Source: Akanthomyces muscarius
Lineage: Eukaryota > Ascomycota > Sordariomycetes > Hypocreales > Cordycipitaceae
Assembly: GCF_028009165.1 (NCBI RefSeq)
Contig: NC_079244.1
Span: 4,402,001-4,466,000 of the forward strand
Reading direction: 5' to 3'
Length of the DNA stretch: 64,000 bases
The notes beneath the pieces are model-generated. The model was given only the letters and a program-made list of their open reading frames with translations, was not told where the DNA came from and made no database searches. Positions 12,366 to 21,274 of the stretch are shown here, piece after piece. Each line of letters begins with the position of its first letter. Within the stretch, counting starts at the first letter, position 1. A program made the position numbers and the translations under genes.

Positions 12366-13194
12366 CGTGCAAAAGTCGTTGGTCACGCTTCTAAACGTCA
12401 AAGAAAACCCACCAAGGTGATGTATATCTTTGGAAGAAGATTTCCTGCCGGCTGCTCAGCGCTCAGTCAAAGCCTCGAGACCCAAAGTCAAGGCAAACGA
12501 CCCTCGCAAGTTGGGTCAGCTCCGACCTGGCGCGCCGAGGCAGCTCTTTTCTTTTTTAAGCGTGTAGGGAACACAGCCCCCGTCGGCGAGAAGACACCCA
12601 GCGAAAATGAGGAAAATATGGACAATAGGCGGTGTGGTATGGCCCTGGTGATACCGCGATCCGCAGGCTCTTGTATGAGGGAGAGTGTTGCGCGGACAGG
12701 ACACGAGAAACGAAGGTGTGGTATGATGTGAGCAACTGGCAACTTGCCCCCAGCACGCCAGGAAGCCTGCCTAACCAACCAAGGCGGGCGCAATGGTTAA
12801 AATAAAAAGTAGCATGCGCCACGTTTGCTATCGTGCACACCGACGCTAGATGGAGCACGTGATGCATGCTAGATCTGTGGCGGTGTCAGTGTGGCTTGTG
12901 TCGGAGTGGAGTAAGCGCATTACCCCTGCCCACGCCCTAACATGAGTGGCTCGCCTAACCACAGAGGCCCAGTCCAGTTCGCCCACAAATTGGAAAAAAA
13001 TTGTGTGAGGGCATCCACCGCTGCTGGGCTCTGCCTATTTTCTCGTGACCCGCCAGACCTGGAAGCTTTTTTCCTCTCGAAACTACTTTCAAGCCAATCC
13101 AACAAAAACTTTGAACCCGAAGGTTTCAGTCTCCGCCTCAATACTCGCGGTTAAAGTGATTGATTTCTCGTGTTCCTCTTCGAACTCCCAAACA
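12366..13194. promoter_or_regulatory. Divergent promoter region SPT2/RPP2
   Basis: Contains no supported gene. A CACGTG E-box lies near 12855. The segment 13030-13180 is the likely RPP2 core promoter and leader. Confidence 0.4.
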
Positions 13195-13401
13195 GTGAGT
13201 CACGCCGCCATTCGTGAATGCTCTTTTTTGCGCCATGGCTTGTCCCAATGGTGTATAAATGCTCTACACTTCCCCCGCCGTCAAAAGGTCGCTGGGAGGG
13301 CATCATTCGAACCATCGATTGGGAACCGAACCAGAAGCGCAGAGCGCCATTTGCTTTTACCTGCCAGCTTGGCTAACCAACATTCTTTTCTGCACAAACA
13401 G
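13195..13401 (+). other. Possible 5' UTR intron of RPP2
   Basis: A consensus donor GTGAGT at 13195 and a strong acceptor (ACAAACAG) ending at 13401 lie just before the RPP2 start at 13413. Leader introns are common in fungal ribosomal protein genes. A TATAAA-like string at about 13252 inside this interval leaves open that transcription starts downstream and there is no leader intron. Confidence 0.45.
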
Positions 13402-13412
13402 ACACATTCAAA

Positions 13413-13917
13413 ATGAAGCACCTCGCCGCTTACCTTCTTCTTACCCTCGGCGGTAACGAGTCCCCCTCCGCCAAGGACATCAGCAGCGTTCTCTCCGCCG
13501 TCGGTATCGAGGCCGATGAGGAGCGCACCAAGACCCTCCTCTCCGAGCTCAAGGGCAAGGACATCAACGAGGTACGACCCCAGACAATCCCGGGAGCTCC
13601 TGGCGATGGACACGCTTTCCTGTGCAGCAGCGATACGACGCTATGCGATGCTCGCTCTGCGCAAGAATCAGTCGATCTGCAGAGCATCCTCAGGCTACAC
13701 AAACCCACGAGAGGAAACGGAATGCTAACATGTAACCTCACAGCTGATCTCTGAGGGCTCCAGCAAGCTCGCCTCTGTCCCCTCTGGTGGCTCTGGCGGT
13801 GCTGCTGCCGCTGGCGGTGCCGCTGCCGGCGGTGCTGCCGACGCTCCCGCTGCCGAGGAGAAGGAGGAGGAGAAGGAGGAGTCCGACGAGGACATGGGTT
13901 TCGGTCTGTTCGACTAA
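13413..13917 (+). CDS. RPP2: 60S acidic ribosomal protein P2
   Basis: P2 is part of the ribosomal stalk that recruits translational GTPases. Exons 13413-13571 and 13744-13917 flank a 172-nt intron and give 110 residues. The N-terminal helical dimerisation domain is [14 protein letters not shown]...GKDINELISEG. After it come an Ala/Gly hinge, a Glu/Lys segment and the invariant tail [12 protein letters not shown], the binding site for GTPases. The absence of the P1-type N-terminus and the MKHLAAY start mark it as P2. High expression is expected from the family. Confidence 0.97.
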
Positions 13918-14232
13918 GCGGTCCACTCACGGCTGTTACGGTAACGACGACTTCAAAAGAAACGAACACGAAACAAAGTTGGTTCTTTTTTTCTGGGGAA
14001 AAGCGATTTCATGGTTTCTTTCGGACATTGTGCAACAGAAAGTATTGGTTTGGCAAGGACGAACCAATGGGCACACTTGGGGTTTTAGGTCTTGGACTCG
14101 CCTTGGTGCGATAGTCGGAGTTGCTTGGCCTCGAGATTTACGATGAATCAGAAACATTTTTTTCGGAACGCTGCTGCTGTGCTCCTTTTTGTGCCAAAAT
14201 GAATCGTGATGTGTGCTGTCTACCCAGAGTTT

Positions 14233-14420
14233 GAAGTATCTAAACGTTGTATTTCATTGTGGAAATGCATCTATGGCCGGAGCCCGCAACTTGGAAGCAT
14301 TTCAGTAAACATTGTATCACATTCTTACGTGCATATATTCCCCAAGTTCCTACGTTGAAAGTACTTCAACAGTGTATCACATCATTAAAGTGCATATATA
14401 GCCGAAGCCCGTTTGAAGAT
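14233..14420. repeat. Degenerate ~61-bp tandem repeat, three units
   Basis: Three units start with GAAG/GAAAG at 14233, 14294 and 14357, with a partial fourth at 14415. Shared landmarks are a TTGTATTTCATT / TTGTATCACATT / GTGTATCACATC block about 18 bases in, a following TGCATCTAT / TGCATATAT block, and GCCGGAGCCCG / GCCGAAGCCCG in units 1 and 3. It lies downstream of RPP2 and just beyond the 3' end of the next gene. Confidence 0.6.
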
Positions 14421-14471
14421 CCAACTCTTGGCTCGGCTGTTCCCAGTCGATTCACCTCTTCTCCCGTAGAC

Positions 14472-15218
14472 CTATCTCTTCTCCGGTCGATAATCAGATT
14501 CTTGCCCTTGCCACGAAAACCTGTGCGGTTCCGTCTCTGCCACTTCTTGATATGCCGGCAGCGGCGAGCCACAGTGGCCCACTGCCGGAAAGAAGCCCTC
14601 ATCTTGCTCCTGTTGCGATTCGTCATGCGCGTCGTCGTCGGACTCACTACATCATTAACAAGGTTAGCCTTTGGGTGCAACACAGACCTCTCTCGCCGGC
14701 CTGACTCATTCCTGCAAGACTCACGAGTACCATTCCTGCAGCTCATCAGGCCGGTAGCCCAGAAGATTGTGCACGGCGGCCTGAAACTCTTCCGTGCCGC
14801 TAAACCGGTTGCTTGAGCCCGGATGAATGCCTATTTGCAGCGGCGACGTCGCTCGCGATCTCGACGCTCTGGAATCTTGTTTCTTTTCCGCCGATGACGC
14901 TTCTTCGGCGGTGGCGGTGGCGCCGGCAGTGGCGGCCGTGATGCCGAATATCTGTTTTATCAGCTTGGTGAGTCGCCCGCCGCCGCCGCTCGTGCCCTGC
15001 AGTTCAGTCGCCGTCGAGCTTTGCGGTCTCGTCGCATCTTCTGGTATGCGCGTGTGGGGATGGAGGTGCAGGTGGACGATGCTTTGTATCGCTCGCTGTG
15101 TCGCCACCTTGCAGCCCTTGCGCCGCCCGCACAAATAGATGCTTGTGCTGGTGAACACCAGAATGGCGAATATGCTAATAGAGAGCGCCGCGATTTGCGC
15201 AGGACTAATTGCCGCCAT
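14472..15218 (-). CDS. Predicted single-pass membrane protein, unknown function
   Basis: Not recognised. Two exons (15218-14725 and 14646-14472) join across a canonical 78-nt intron to 222 residues. A single hydrophobic segment near the N-terminus (about 5-28, IAALSISIFAILVFTSTSIYLCG) is followed by basic GRRKGCK, suggesting an extracellular or lumenal N-terminus and a cytosolic remainder. The middle is Ala/Thr/Ser-rich. Residues about 130-165 (GSSNRFSGTEEFQAAVHNLLGYRPDELQEWYS) look folded. The second exon adds a very acidic tail (SESDDDAHDESQQEQDE). Without the intron the protein ends right after EWYS. An upstream in-frame Met at 15281 is less likely, since it would add a Trp-rich stretch. 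Confidence 0.6.
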
Positions 15219-16387
15219 TTCCTGGTGGTACCGGTCAAAGTTTAGTTTCTTGTTCGGTTCAACAAACCACCACCACCACACTTCCCCGCAAACAAGTGTA
15301 ACTCACGGTGTCGGCAGTGCTCGCCATCTTCGTGCGGCTTATAGTGCGCCAAAGACGTTGTATGTGTGTGTGTGTTTGTGTGCGTTCGTCTATAACACTC
15401 GACGGCAAGGAAGAATCGAGGGATGCTGCACAAAGATGTTCCTGATTGACTCGTGAATCCGACAGGGAGGTCTAGATGTGAAAAGGAAAATTGTCAGCAG
15501 GCCAGCTGCAGAAGGAGACTCAAAAAGCAAAAGGACGTGTGTCGTTCTTTCATGTAGGTAAGCCACAGTGAGGGGAGCAAACAATCCTGCTCTAGTCGGG
15601 TTACACGAGGGCGAGACAATCCAACGTCACTAACGATGGCGAACTCAGCAAAGGCGGGCGGTGTCGTAAGCAAATTGCTGATATATGGTGAGTCTTATGA
15701 CTCTGGTGCCTTGTAGGATATGAAATTAAATTGGTTGGTAGATGCTCATACCCTGGTCGAGCAGTGACGATATATTCCTGGTGTCTGCCAGTCTAAAACG
15801 TGAACCAACCACCAAAGCGCCCGCCCCTCGACTGCGCCTCCCAAAGCAAACACCTACGCTCGGCAGACCTGCATCGATCCATCCCTGTATTCCTAATAAT
15901 AGTAGAAAGAGGCAAGAAATACGGCCGTGGTAAGAATAGGAAAGACATCTCGTCTCTCCATCGTTTCGAGGACAAAAGAGAGTGCGGGAGAGCGGCCAGC
16001 TACACTCCTTTGGCAGCTTGCGATCCGCTGTCAAATTGAGACTCGCCGCAGGCTCATGCGCACCGCACACGTTTCTCAAAATAACTAGTCGCGGCGGTAT
16101 TCCGGCTGTATGTGGAGGGGCGTAGTTGGGGGTGCGGGACTCGTGAGCGAGTCTGTCTCGGACTTCGAGTCGTGAAGTTGCACTTGCACTTGTACAGTAC
16201 AGAGCTAGCTTTGATCTCGCATCAGCCTGCTCACCGGGGCTTGAGGATTCTTCCTTGCAGTTGTTCTGAAACGTCTTTAGATTTAGTCTTGGAATTATTA
16301 TGAAGCGAAAAAGAACCGTCTAGAGGCTCATGCATATTTCAAGTTCTAGCCCAGCTAGTCTCCGGGTAGTCATCTTTTTCTACTTCC
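15219..16387. other. Gene-free spacer before ALG6
   Basis: Promoter of the gene ending at 14472 and 3' side of ALG6. A GT-rich dinucleotide stretch lies at about 15358-15384. A short ATG-initiated frame at 15635 followed by a GTGAGT donor could not be resolved into a gene. Confidence 0.45.
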
Positions 16388-18247
16388 TCATTGCGTCTTT
16401 TTAGCCTTGCTCGTCTTTGTGGAACTTGGCAGTAGGTCGCTCTCGACAATAAGTCTCCAGAAGCACCAAACATAGCAAACGAGGAAGCCCGCGGCACCAA
16501 TGCCAACATTGGCCACCACCCACAGATCGGGTTTGCTTGGCGGCGGCGGCAAGAACGCCTGGGCAATGTGCCAGGCGACCATCAGCACGTAGAATCCGGA
16601 ATGAAGTGCCATCGTGGCATACTGCACCAGAGGCTTGGTATGGGTGTCTTGCAGTGGAGCTGTCCAGGAAACTGGGGGCAGGCCCAAGAGATATGCCCAA
16701 AGCAGGGTAAGCACCACGTAGGGGACGGTCAGATCGACACGCTGCAGCAGAGGGAACATTGTCCACGCGCCGAGCATGTTGGCGAAGCCGACCCAGGCGC
16801 GCACGCTGCCATTGAGGCCTTGCTTTCCCGCTAGGAGCATCGTCATGGGCATCAAAGGAAGGAGAACACTCTTCTCATGAACCTGGTAGCTGAACAGGAA
16901 GAAGCCCCAGGCGGTAGTGGCAAAGGCCAAGGGCATGGTAGCCTTGAGCGGTTTGATAAAGAGAATCAGGTTTGGTGGGATGATGGCGAGCAGCGTGAAC
17001 ACGAGGGAGGCCTTTTGCAGCAAGTCGCTGGGATAATGGCGCAGCTTGATGACTACATTGGCAGCGCACCAAAAGTTGGCGACTTTGTCCTCAAAAAGAC
17101 CACGAGCAAATGGAAAAACACGGTGCACCATTTGCACAAGCTGCTCTACCACGGGGTAATAGAAAGCCTCGCTGTCGAGATGATCGGAAAGGAAAGAAAG
17201 AATCGGCAGCGGTGGCGGAGGTCCTCCGAGCTCGGGTCGCGAGTCAATGCCACGATGGGCGTCATAAAGAGCGCCGGCGATAATGGGCAGTATCAGAACA
17301 GCAAACGAGATGAGCGTGACCAGGGCAATGCCAATGAGCCGACCGATACTAATGTTAGGCTTGACGCAACGTCCGAGAAGGTATGCAAAGACGCTAAAGG
17401 CGTAGTAGAGCGCCATCTGTTTGAAGCCCAATGCGCCGACAAAGAAGACGGCGGCCCATCTATATCGCTCGGCGAGGAGGCTCGACATGCTGGCGAGCAC
17501 GAGGCCCAGCATGACTGTGTTGTATTGAAAGTGAACGTGGTCAACAAGAATTGTGCCAGGCTGCATCAGGATGGCGACAAGGGCGACATTGCTGGCCCAT
17601 GTCGGCACGCCGCTCAGCCTGCTGAAGCGGCGGACAAAGACGACAACGGCGGGGATGTAGGTGAGGTACTCGGAGACAATGACGGACGCGCGCATAAAGA
17701 CTTTGAGATTGGCATCGTGCGATCCACGCGACGTGAAGAGCGCAAACCACGCAGGGTCGAACAATGCACCAATCTTGCCGAGAAGCCAGCTATGGTAGGC
17801 CGTCAGGGGCGGGTAGTCGAGCCCCCACCACTCGAGGTCGTGAAAGTACCACTGGGAGATGGGAAGATGCGTGGTGATTTCCATCCAGTGTCGCTGCGCC
17901 TCGTAGTCGCCGAACATTGGGGGTCGCTCGAAGCCTGTGGTCATGAAGAGGGCTGGTCAGCTTTTACTGCTTGTTCGGTGGCCTCGGTTGGAGGACAAAG
18001 GGAGGGAGAGCGACGCACCAGAGTAGCCCCAGAGTCCTGCAGCCCAGCGGAACAGTCCGGCAACCATGAGGACAAGAGGGAGGACGGTCCATTGCGACGA
18101 TGCCGAGCGCAGCGGCCAGAGGAACCCGGCCAGCGGGAACAAAGGAGCCTTGGAGGGAGCCTCGACGCGTGGGCGGACCTCAACGTCGATGCCGTTTGTC
18201 TTGCCCTTGCGCCTGGGCTTGTGCGAGGCAGGGCTGGCCATGGCCAT
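16388..18247 (-). CDS. ALG6: Dolichyl-P-Glc:Man9GlcNAc2-PP-dolichol alpha-1,3-glucosyltransferase
   Basis: ALG6 adds the first glucose to the lipid-linked N-glycan precursor in the ER lumen (GT57 family). Exons 18247-18019 and 17934-16388 give 591 residues. Conserved family blocks: MFGDYEAQRHWMEIT, WWGLDYPPLTAYHSW and HVHFQYNTVMLG, then KVANFWCAAN and FSYQVHEKSVLLPLMP. About eleven or twelve hydrophobic segments follow, as in ALG6/ALG8. The 84-nt intron joins GLWGYSG to FERPPMFGD, exactly at the family's continuous stretch. The start MAMASPASHKPRRKGK is the first ATG of the frame consistent with the basic cytosolic N-terminus. A long antisense frame over this gene is a shadow. Confidence 0.93.
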
Positions 18248-18605
18248 TGAGCTGTGGCCCCGAAATGAAAATATACGAGCCTCTGGTTGAATCGATATAC
18301 AAAGAGCGTAGTTTTGCCGTATAGAGAACGAGGGCACGAAAGAGAAGAGAGGAAAATGAATGTCGGCGAAGAGAGAGAGAAGTGTGCAGATGGGAAGCTT
18401 GGAGCTAGTTAGCGTCCCTGGTGGGTGTGGAGAAGTGGAGGGAGCTTCTTTGAGTGCGCTCGCTCGTGGTCTAATAAGTAAGCCAAGTGAGAATGGCAAT
18501 TGCTTGTCGCGGGGCAAAGCCAAAGATGGCATTTTCTTTCACCTAGCTTGATCAGCTGTAGTAGGTATATGCAGCTGAGCCAGGCTTAGCTGCATCCTGA
18601 AAATG

Positions 18606-18613
18606 TATAAAAT
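18606..18613 (+). promoter_or_regulatory. TATA box upstream of the gag-like frame
   Basis: TATAAAAT, 282 bases before the ATG at 18895. The minisatellite lies between them and would fall in the transcribed leader if this box is used. Confidence 0.35.
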
Positions 18614-18670
18614 GGAGGACTGGCTCAGGCTCTACAACATTTCATCCAACCCACCGTCATCATCCCACCA

Positions 18671-18820
18671 ACAACCTCATGAACAACAACCTCATAAACA
18701 ACAACCTCATAAACAACAACCTCATAGACAACAACCTCATAAACAACAACCTCATAAACAACAACCTCATAAACAACAACCTCATAAACAACAACCTCAT
18801 AAACAACAACCTCGTAAAAA
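18671..18820 (+). repeat. 15-bp minisatellite, ten units
   Basis: Unit CAACCTCATAAACAA repeats head to tail with CCTCAT at a strict 15-base spacing from 18675. Units 1 and 4 have single substitutions and the last reads CCTCGT. The array ends in an A-run. In one frame it would read as a Pro-His-Lys-Gln-Gln repeat, but the in-frame ATG overlaps a TATA box, so it is more likely leader DNA. Confidence 0.85.
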
Positions 18821-18894
18821 AAAAAACATAAAATATCCTCTCTTCTAAATCGACGACATCAAATCGCCGACGACCCGCTGAAATCGGCCGAACC

Positions 18895-20021
18895 ATGTAC
18901 AAGAAGCCTCTCTCGCTCTGCCTTGTCGCCGACTGGAGTACGTGGTTCCAGACCCTGAAACAAGAAGCCGTCAAGTATGGCGTGTGGAAATACATTGAAA
19001 AATGCTACGAAGACCCCAGCAAGTGGGAAACACTTGGACGACCGGAGTTGCCCGTTTTGCCCGAGTGCCTTGAACACATTCCGTCTTGCGCCGAGGACGG
19101 AGGCGACGCGGTGGACACCTACAAGAGAGCTTTCGACCACTTCACTGAGGTCACTCTGCCGATGTACCAGCTTGAGTTGAAGCGCTACGACGCAGAATGG
19201 GAGGGTCTCCAGAAAGTAGAACAGTTTTTCGACCGCACCGTCAGCAAGTGGGAATTCGGCGCAGTATTCACTTGCAGTGGGAGCCTCCGGGAACGAGTCG
19301 ACAGCCTACGACGTGTTCTTCAGCCCTCGATCGACAACCAAGTCACCGAGGCTTACCATCAGCTGCACCACCACTTGCACACGCTGCATGATGGCAAACA
19401 CCCCGATTCGTCTGTCGACTGGAGTTGAGACCTCAGAGAATGGCTACTGCGCTGCGAGGCGTTGCACGTTGCATTAAACGATGACGACACCCGTGCAATC
19501 AGTCACAACGTCCTCGAAAAGCTTTTACCCAACTACATTCTGGCGACCTGTTCAAGAAAGTTTGAGGCTGATGCTGTCAGAAGGAGGCAGGCATTGGTCG
19601 AGGAGCGCGAGGCAGAGGCAGAGGCAAAGACACGGGCATGGATACATGCAAATGCATGGGACTGCCTGGGCCAGAGGATGAGGCGGAGACAGAGTACGAG
19701 GCGGAGACAGAGGACGAGGCAGAGACAGAGGACGAGGCAGAGACAAAGGACGATGGAGAGACAGATGCAAAGGAAGGGTTAGAAGAGGAGGCGGAGGCGG
19801 AGGCAGAGAAAGAGGCAGTGACAGTGGCAGAGGAAGAGACCAATGCACAGCTACAGACAAATGTTGATATTGCGAGCCCCCCTGCACAACCTCTGTACAA
19901 CGGTCCGAACTCGACAGGCTCGTTCGCAGGGGCCCAGTACCCCGGGACTTTATTTGTAAGCAGTGACAGCATTGCCATCCCTAGCCCGGGGGGGCATCGC
20001 GGGTGCCTTTATAGAGTCTAG
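18895..20021 (+). mobile_element. Gag-like reading frame, degenerate (retrotransposon-derived)
   Basis: The frame 18895-19425 begins MYKKPLSLCLVADWSTWFQT. The DWSTWFQTLKQEAVKYGVWKYI pattern, the following Trp/Tyr-rich helical region and the later LREWLLRCEALHVAL resemble Gag proteins of fungal Copia-type elements. A TGA at 19426-19428 interrupts it, and the same frame continues (DLREWLLRCEALHV...) to about 19670. A purine-rich repeat follows that reads as Arg-rich in this frame but as a Glu/Asp repeat in another, the latter running to 20021. No protease, integrase, reverse transcriptase or paired LTRs were found. It could be a domesticated gag-like gene rather than a dead fragment. Assignment is by pattern only. 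Confidence 0.45.
19680..19766 (+). repeat. 18-bp purine-rich tandem repeat (about 4-5 units)
   Basis: Imperfect units of the form GAGGCGGAGACAGAGGAC. In the frame ending at 20021 they code for DEAETE repeats. In the frame continuous with the gag-like region they code for RRRQRT repeats. Confidence 0.75.
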
Positions 20022-21274
20022 ATAGTCTCTTCTTTTCCCCTTTGTAAGCAGTCTGTTCTTCAACCCGGAGCCAACGTTGGAAAATTGTTGTGCTGGGTCG
20101 AGGAACAGTCCATTGTGTAGTTTTAAGGGTATTGGGCGGGAAAGAATGGAGAGAACAAAGAAGAATAAGTTGCTTTTTTTTTTTTTTTTTGGCGTTGGTA
20201 GACACCACTTGATAGTTGAAGATGACACCCGTTTCTTGATACCTTCTGCGTGTAAGTCGTCGTTTGTTGTCGGATGGTGATGATGTCTGCCTTATGCTGC
20301 AAGCGAGGCAAGGACGAACGGTCCTGGCCACTCGTCTCTGGAACCCAAACCATTATACGTAATGTCGAGATTGTAGTCGACAAAGTGCGAGCTGGAGCGG
20401 CAATGTGTCGACCCGACGATTCCTGCAACTGTCTCAGTAGTCGTCTGACATTGCCAACTAACTAACTAGTCTGATGGGGCGCGCGGCAGTGGGAATGCGA
20501 CATTGGTAGTGTGGCGGGCTCGAGTGTGGGCGGGTGTTATCCAGTGGCTGTAGAGACAGGTCAATGATGTGCATAATTATTAATTATACGACCAAGGTTT
20601 ACTTTCAACAATGATTCGATGCCAGGGATGATGCCATGATGGATGGAAGCTGTATGTCGCAGCGAGTCAGCTTCCTGTACCAGTACCTACTTGTACGCCA
20701 TTAGCTGCCCCCTTGTAGCGCCCTGGACATCCCTGGACAGCCCTGGACAGCTGGACTTGGCTTGCCCTGCCCTGCCCTGCCCTCTCGCAATGCTTCGGCT
20801 TCGTACTGGATATGCTCGAGTACATTGAACCCATGTAACTGATGGTTGATACGGAAGCTCCGAGGGAGCAGAAGCCCCTGAATTTGTCCAAGCGGCGGCC
20901 GGTGTGGTGTGCCATGATCAATGTAGTGCACAGCGAAGAGTGAGCACCACCAAGCCTCCCAGGCAAAGGCAAGCTGGGCCTCCTCATCAGCCAGCCAGCT
21001 CCCCGCTAATTCCTTGTCGCATGCCAGTCCAGCCGCATCCACCCAATTCACATTCGTCATCTTCATTGTCGTGGCTTTGGCCTCTGCTAATCCATCCCTT
21101 TATTCATTCCCTTGCCATCTCATCGCGACTTTCGCGGTAATCGTACTCGCGATTTCGACTTTTAGCGATGCTGTCGTCCTGAAATCGCCCTCTGCCCAGC
21201 AGCTCTTCTTCTCTTCTGCACGCGACCCGTTACACACAAACGACAGCTGTCCCGGCGACCTGCCCAAATAAGCC
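20022..21274. other. Gene-free region upstream of dapB
   Basis: Holds a run of about 18 T at 20174-20191 and small tandem blocks at 20722-20785 (CCCTGGACA three times, CCCTG four times). The dapB promoter and leader must lie in its last few hundred bases. No gene was found. Confidence 0.45.

Noticed and set aside
15635..15850. Possible tiny spliced gene (ATG then GTGAGT donor)
   Set aside because: The available acceptors give either a 29-nt intron or a 25-residue product, neither convincing.
16877..18250. 457-codon plus-strand frame over ALG6
   Set aside because: Antisense shadow of a recognised gene with no domain content.
18603..18848. 81-codon frame reading the minisatellite as Pro-His-Lys-Gln-Gln repeats
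   Set aside because: Its ATG overlaps a TATAAAAT box and the frame has nothing but the repeat, so leader DNA is the simpler reading.
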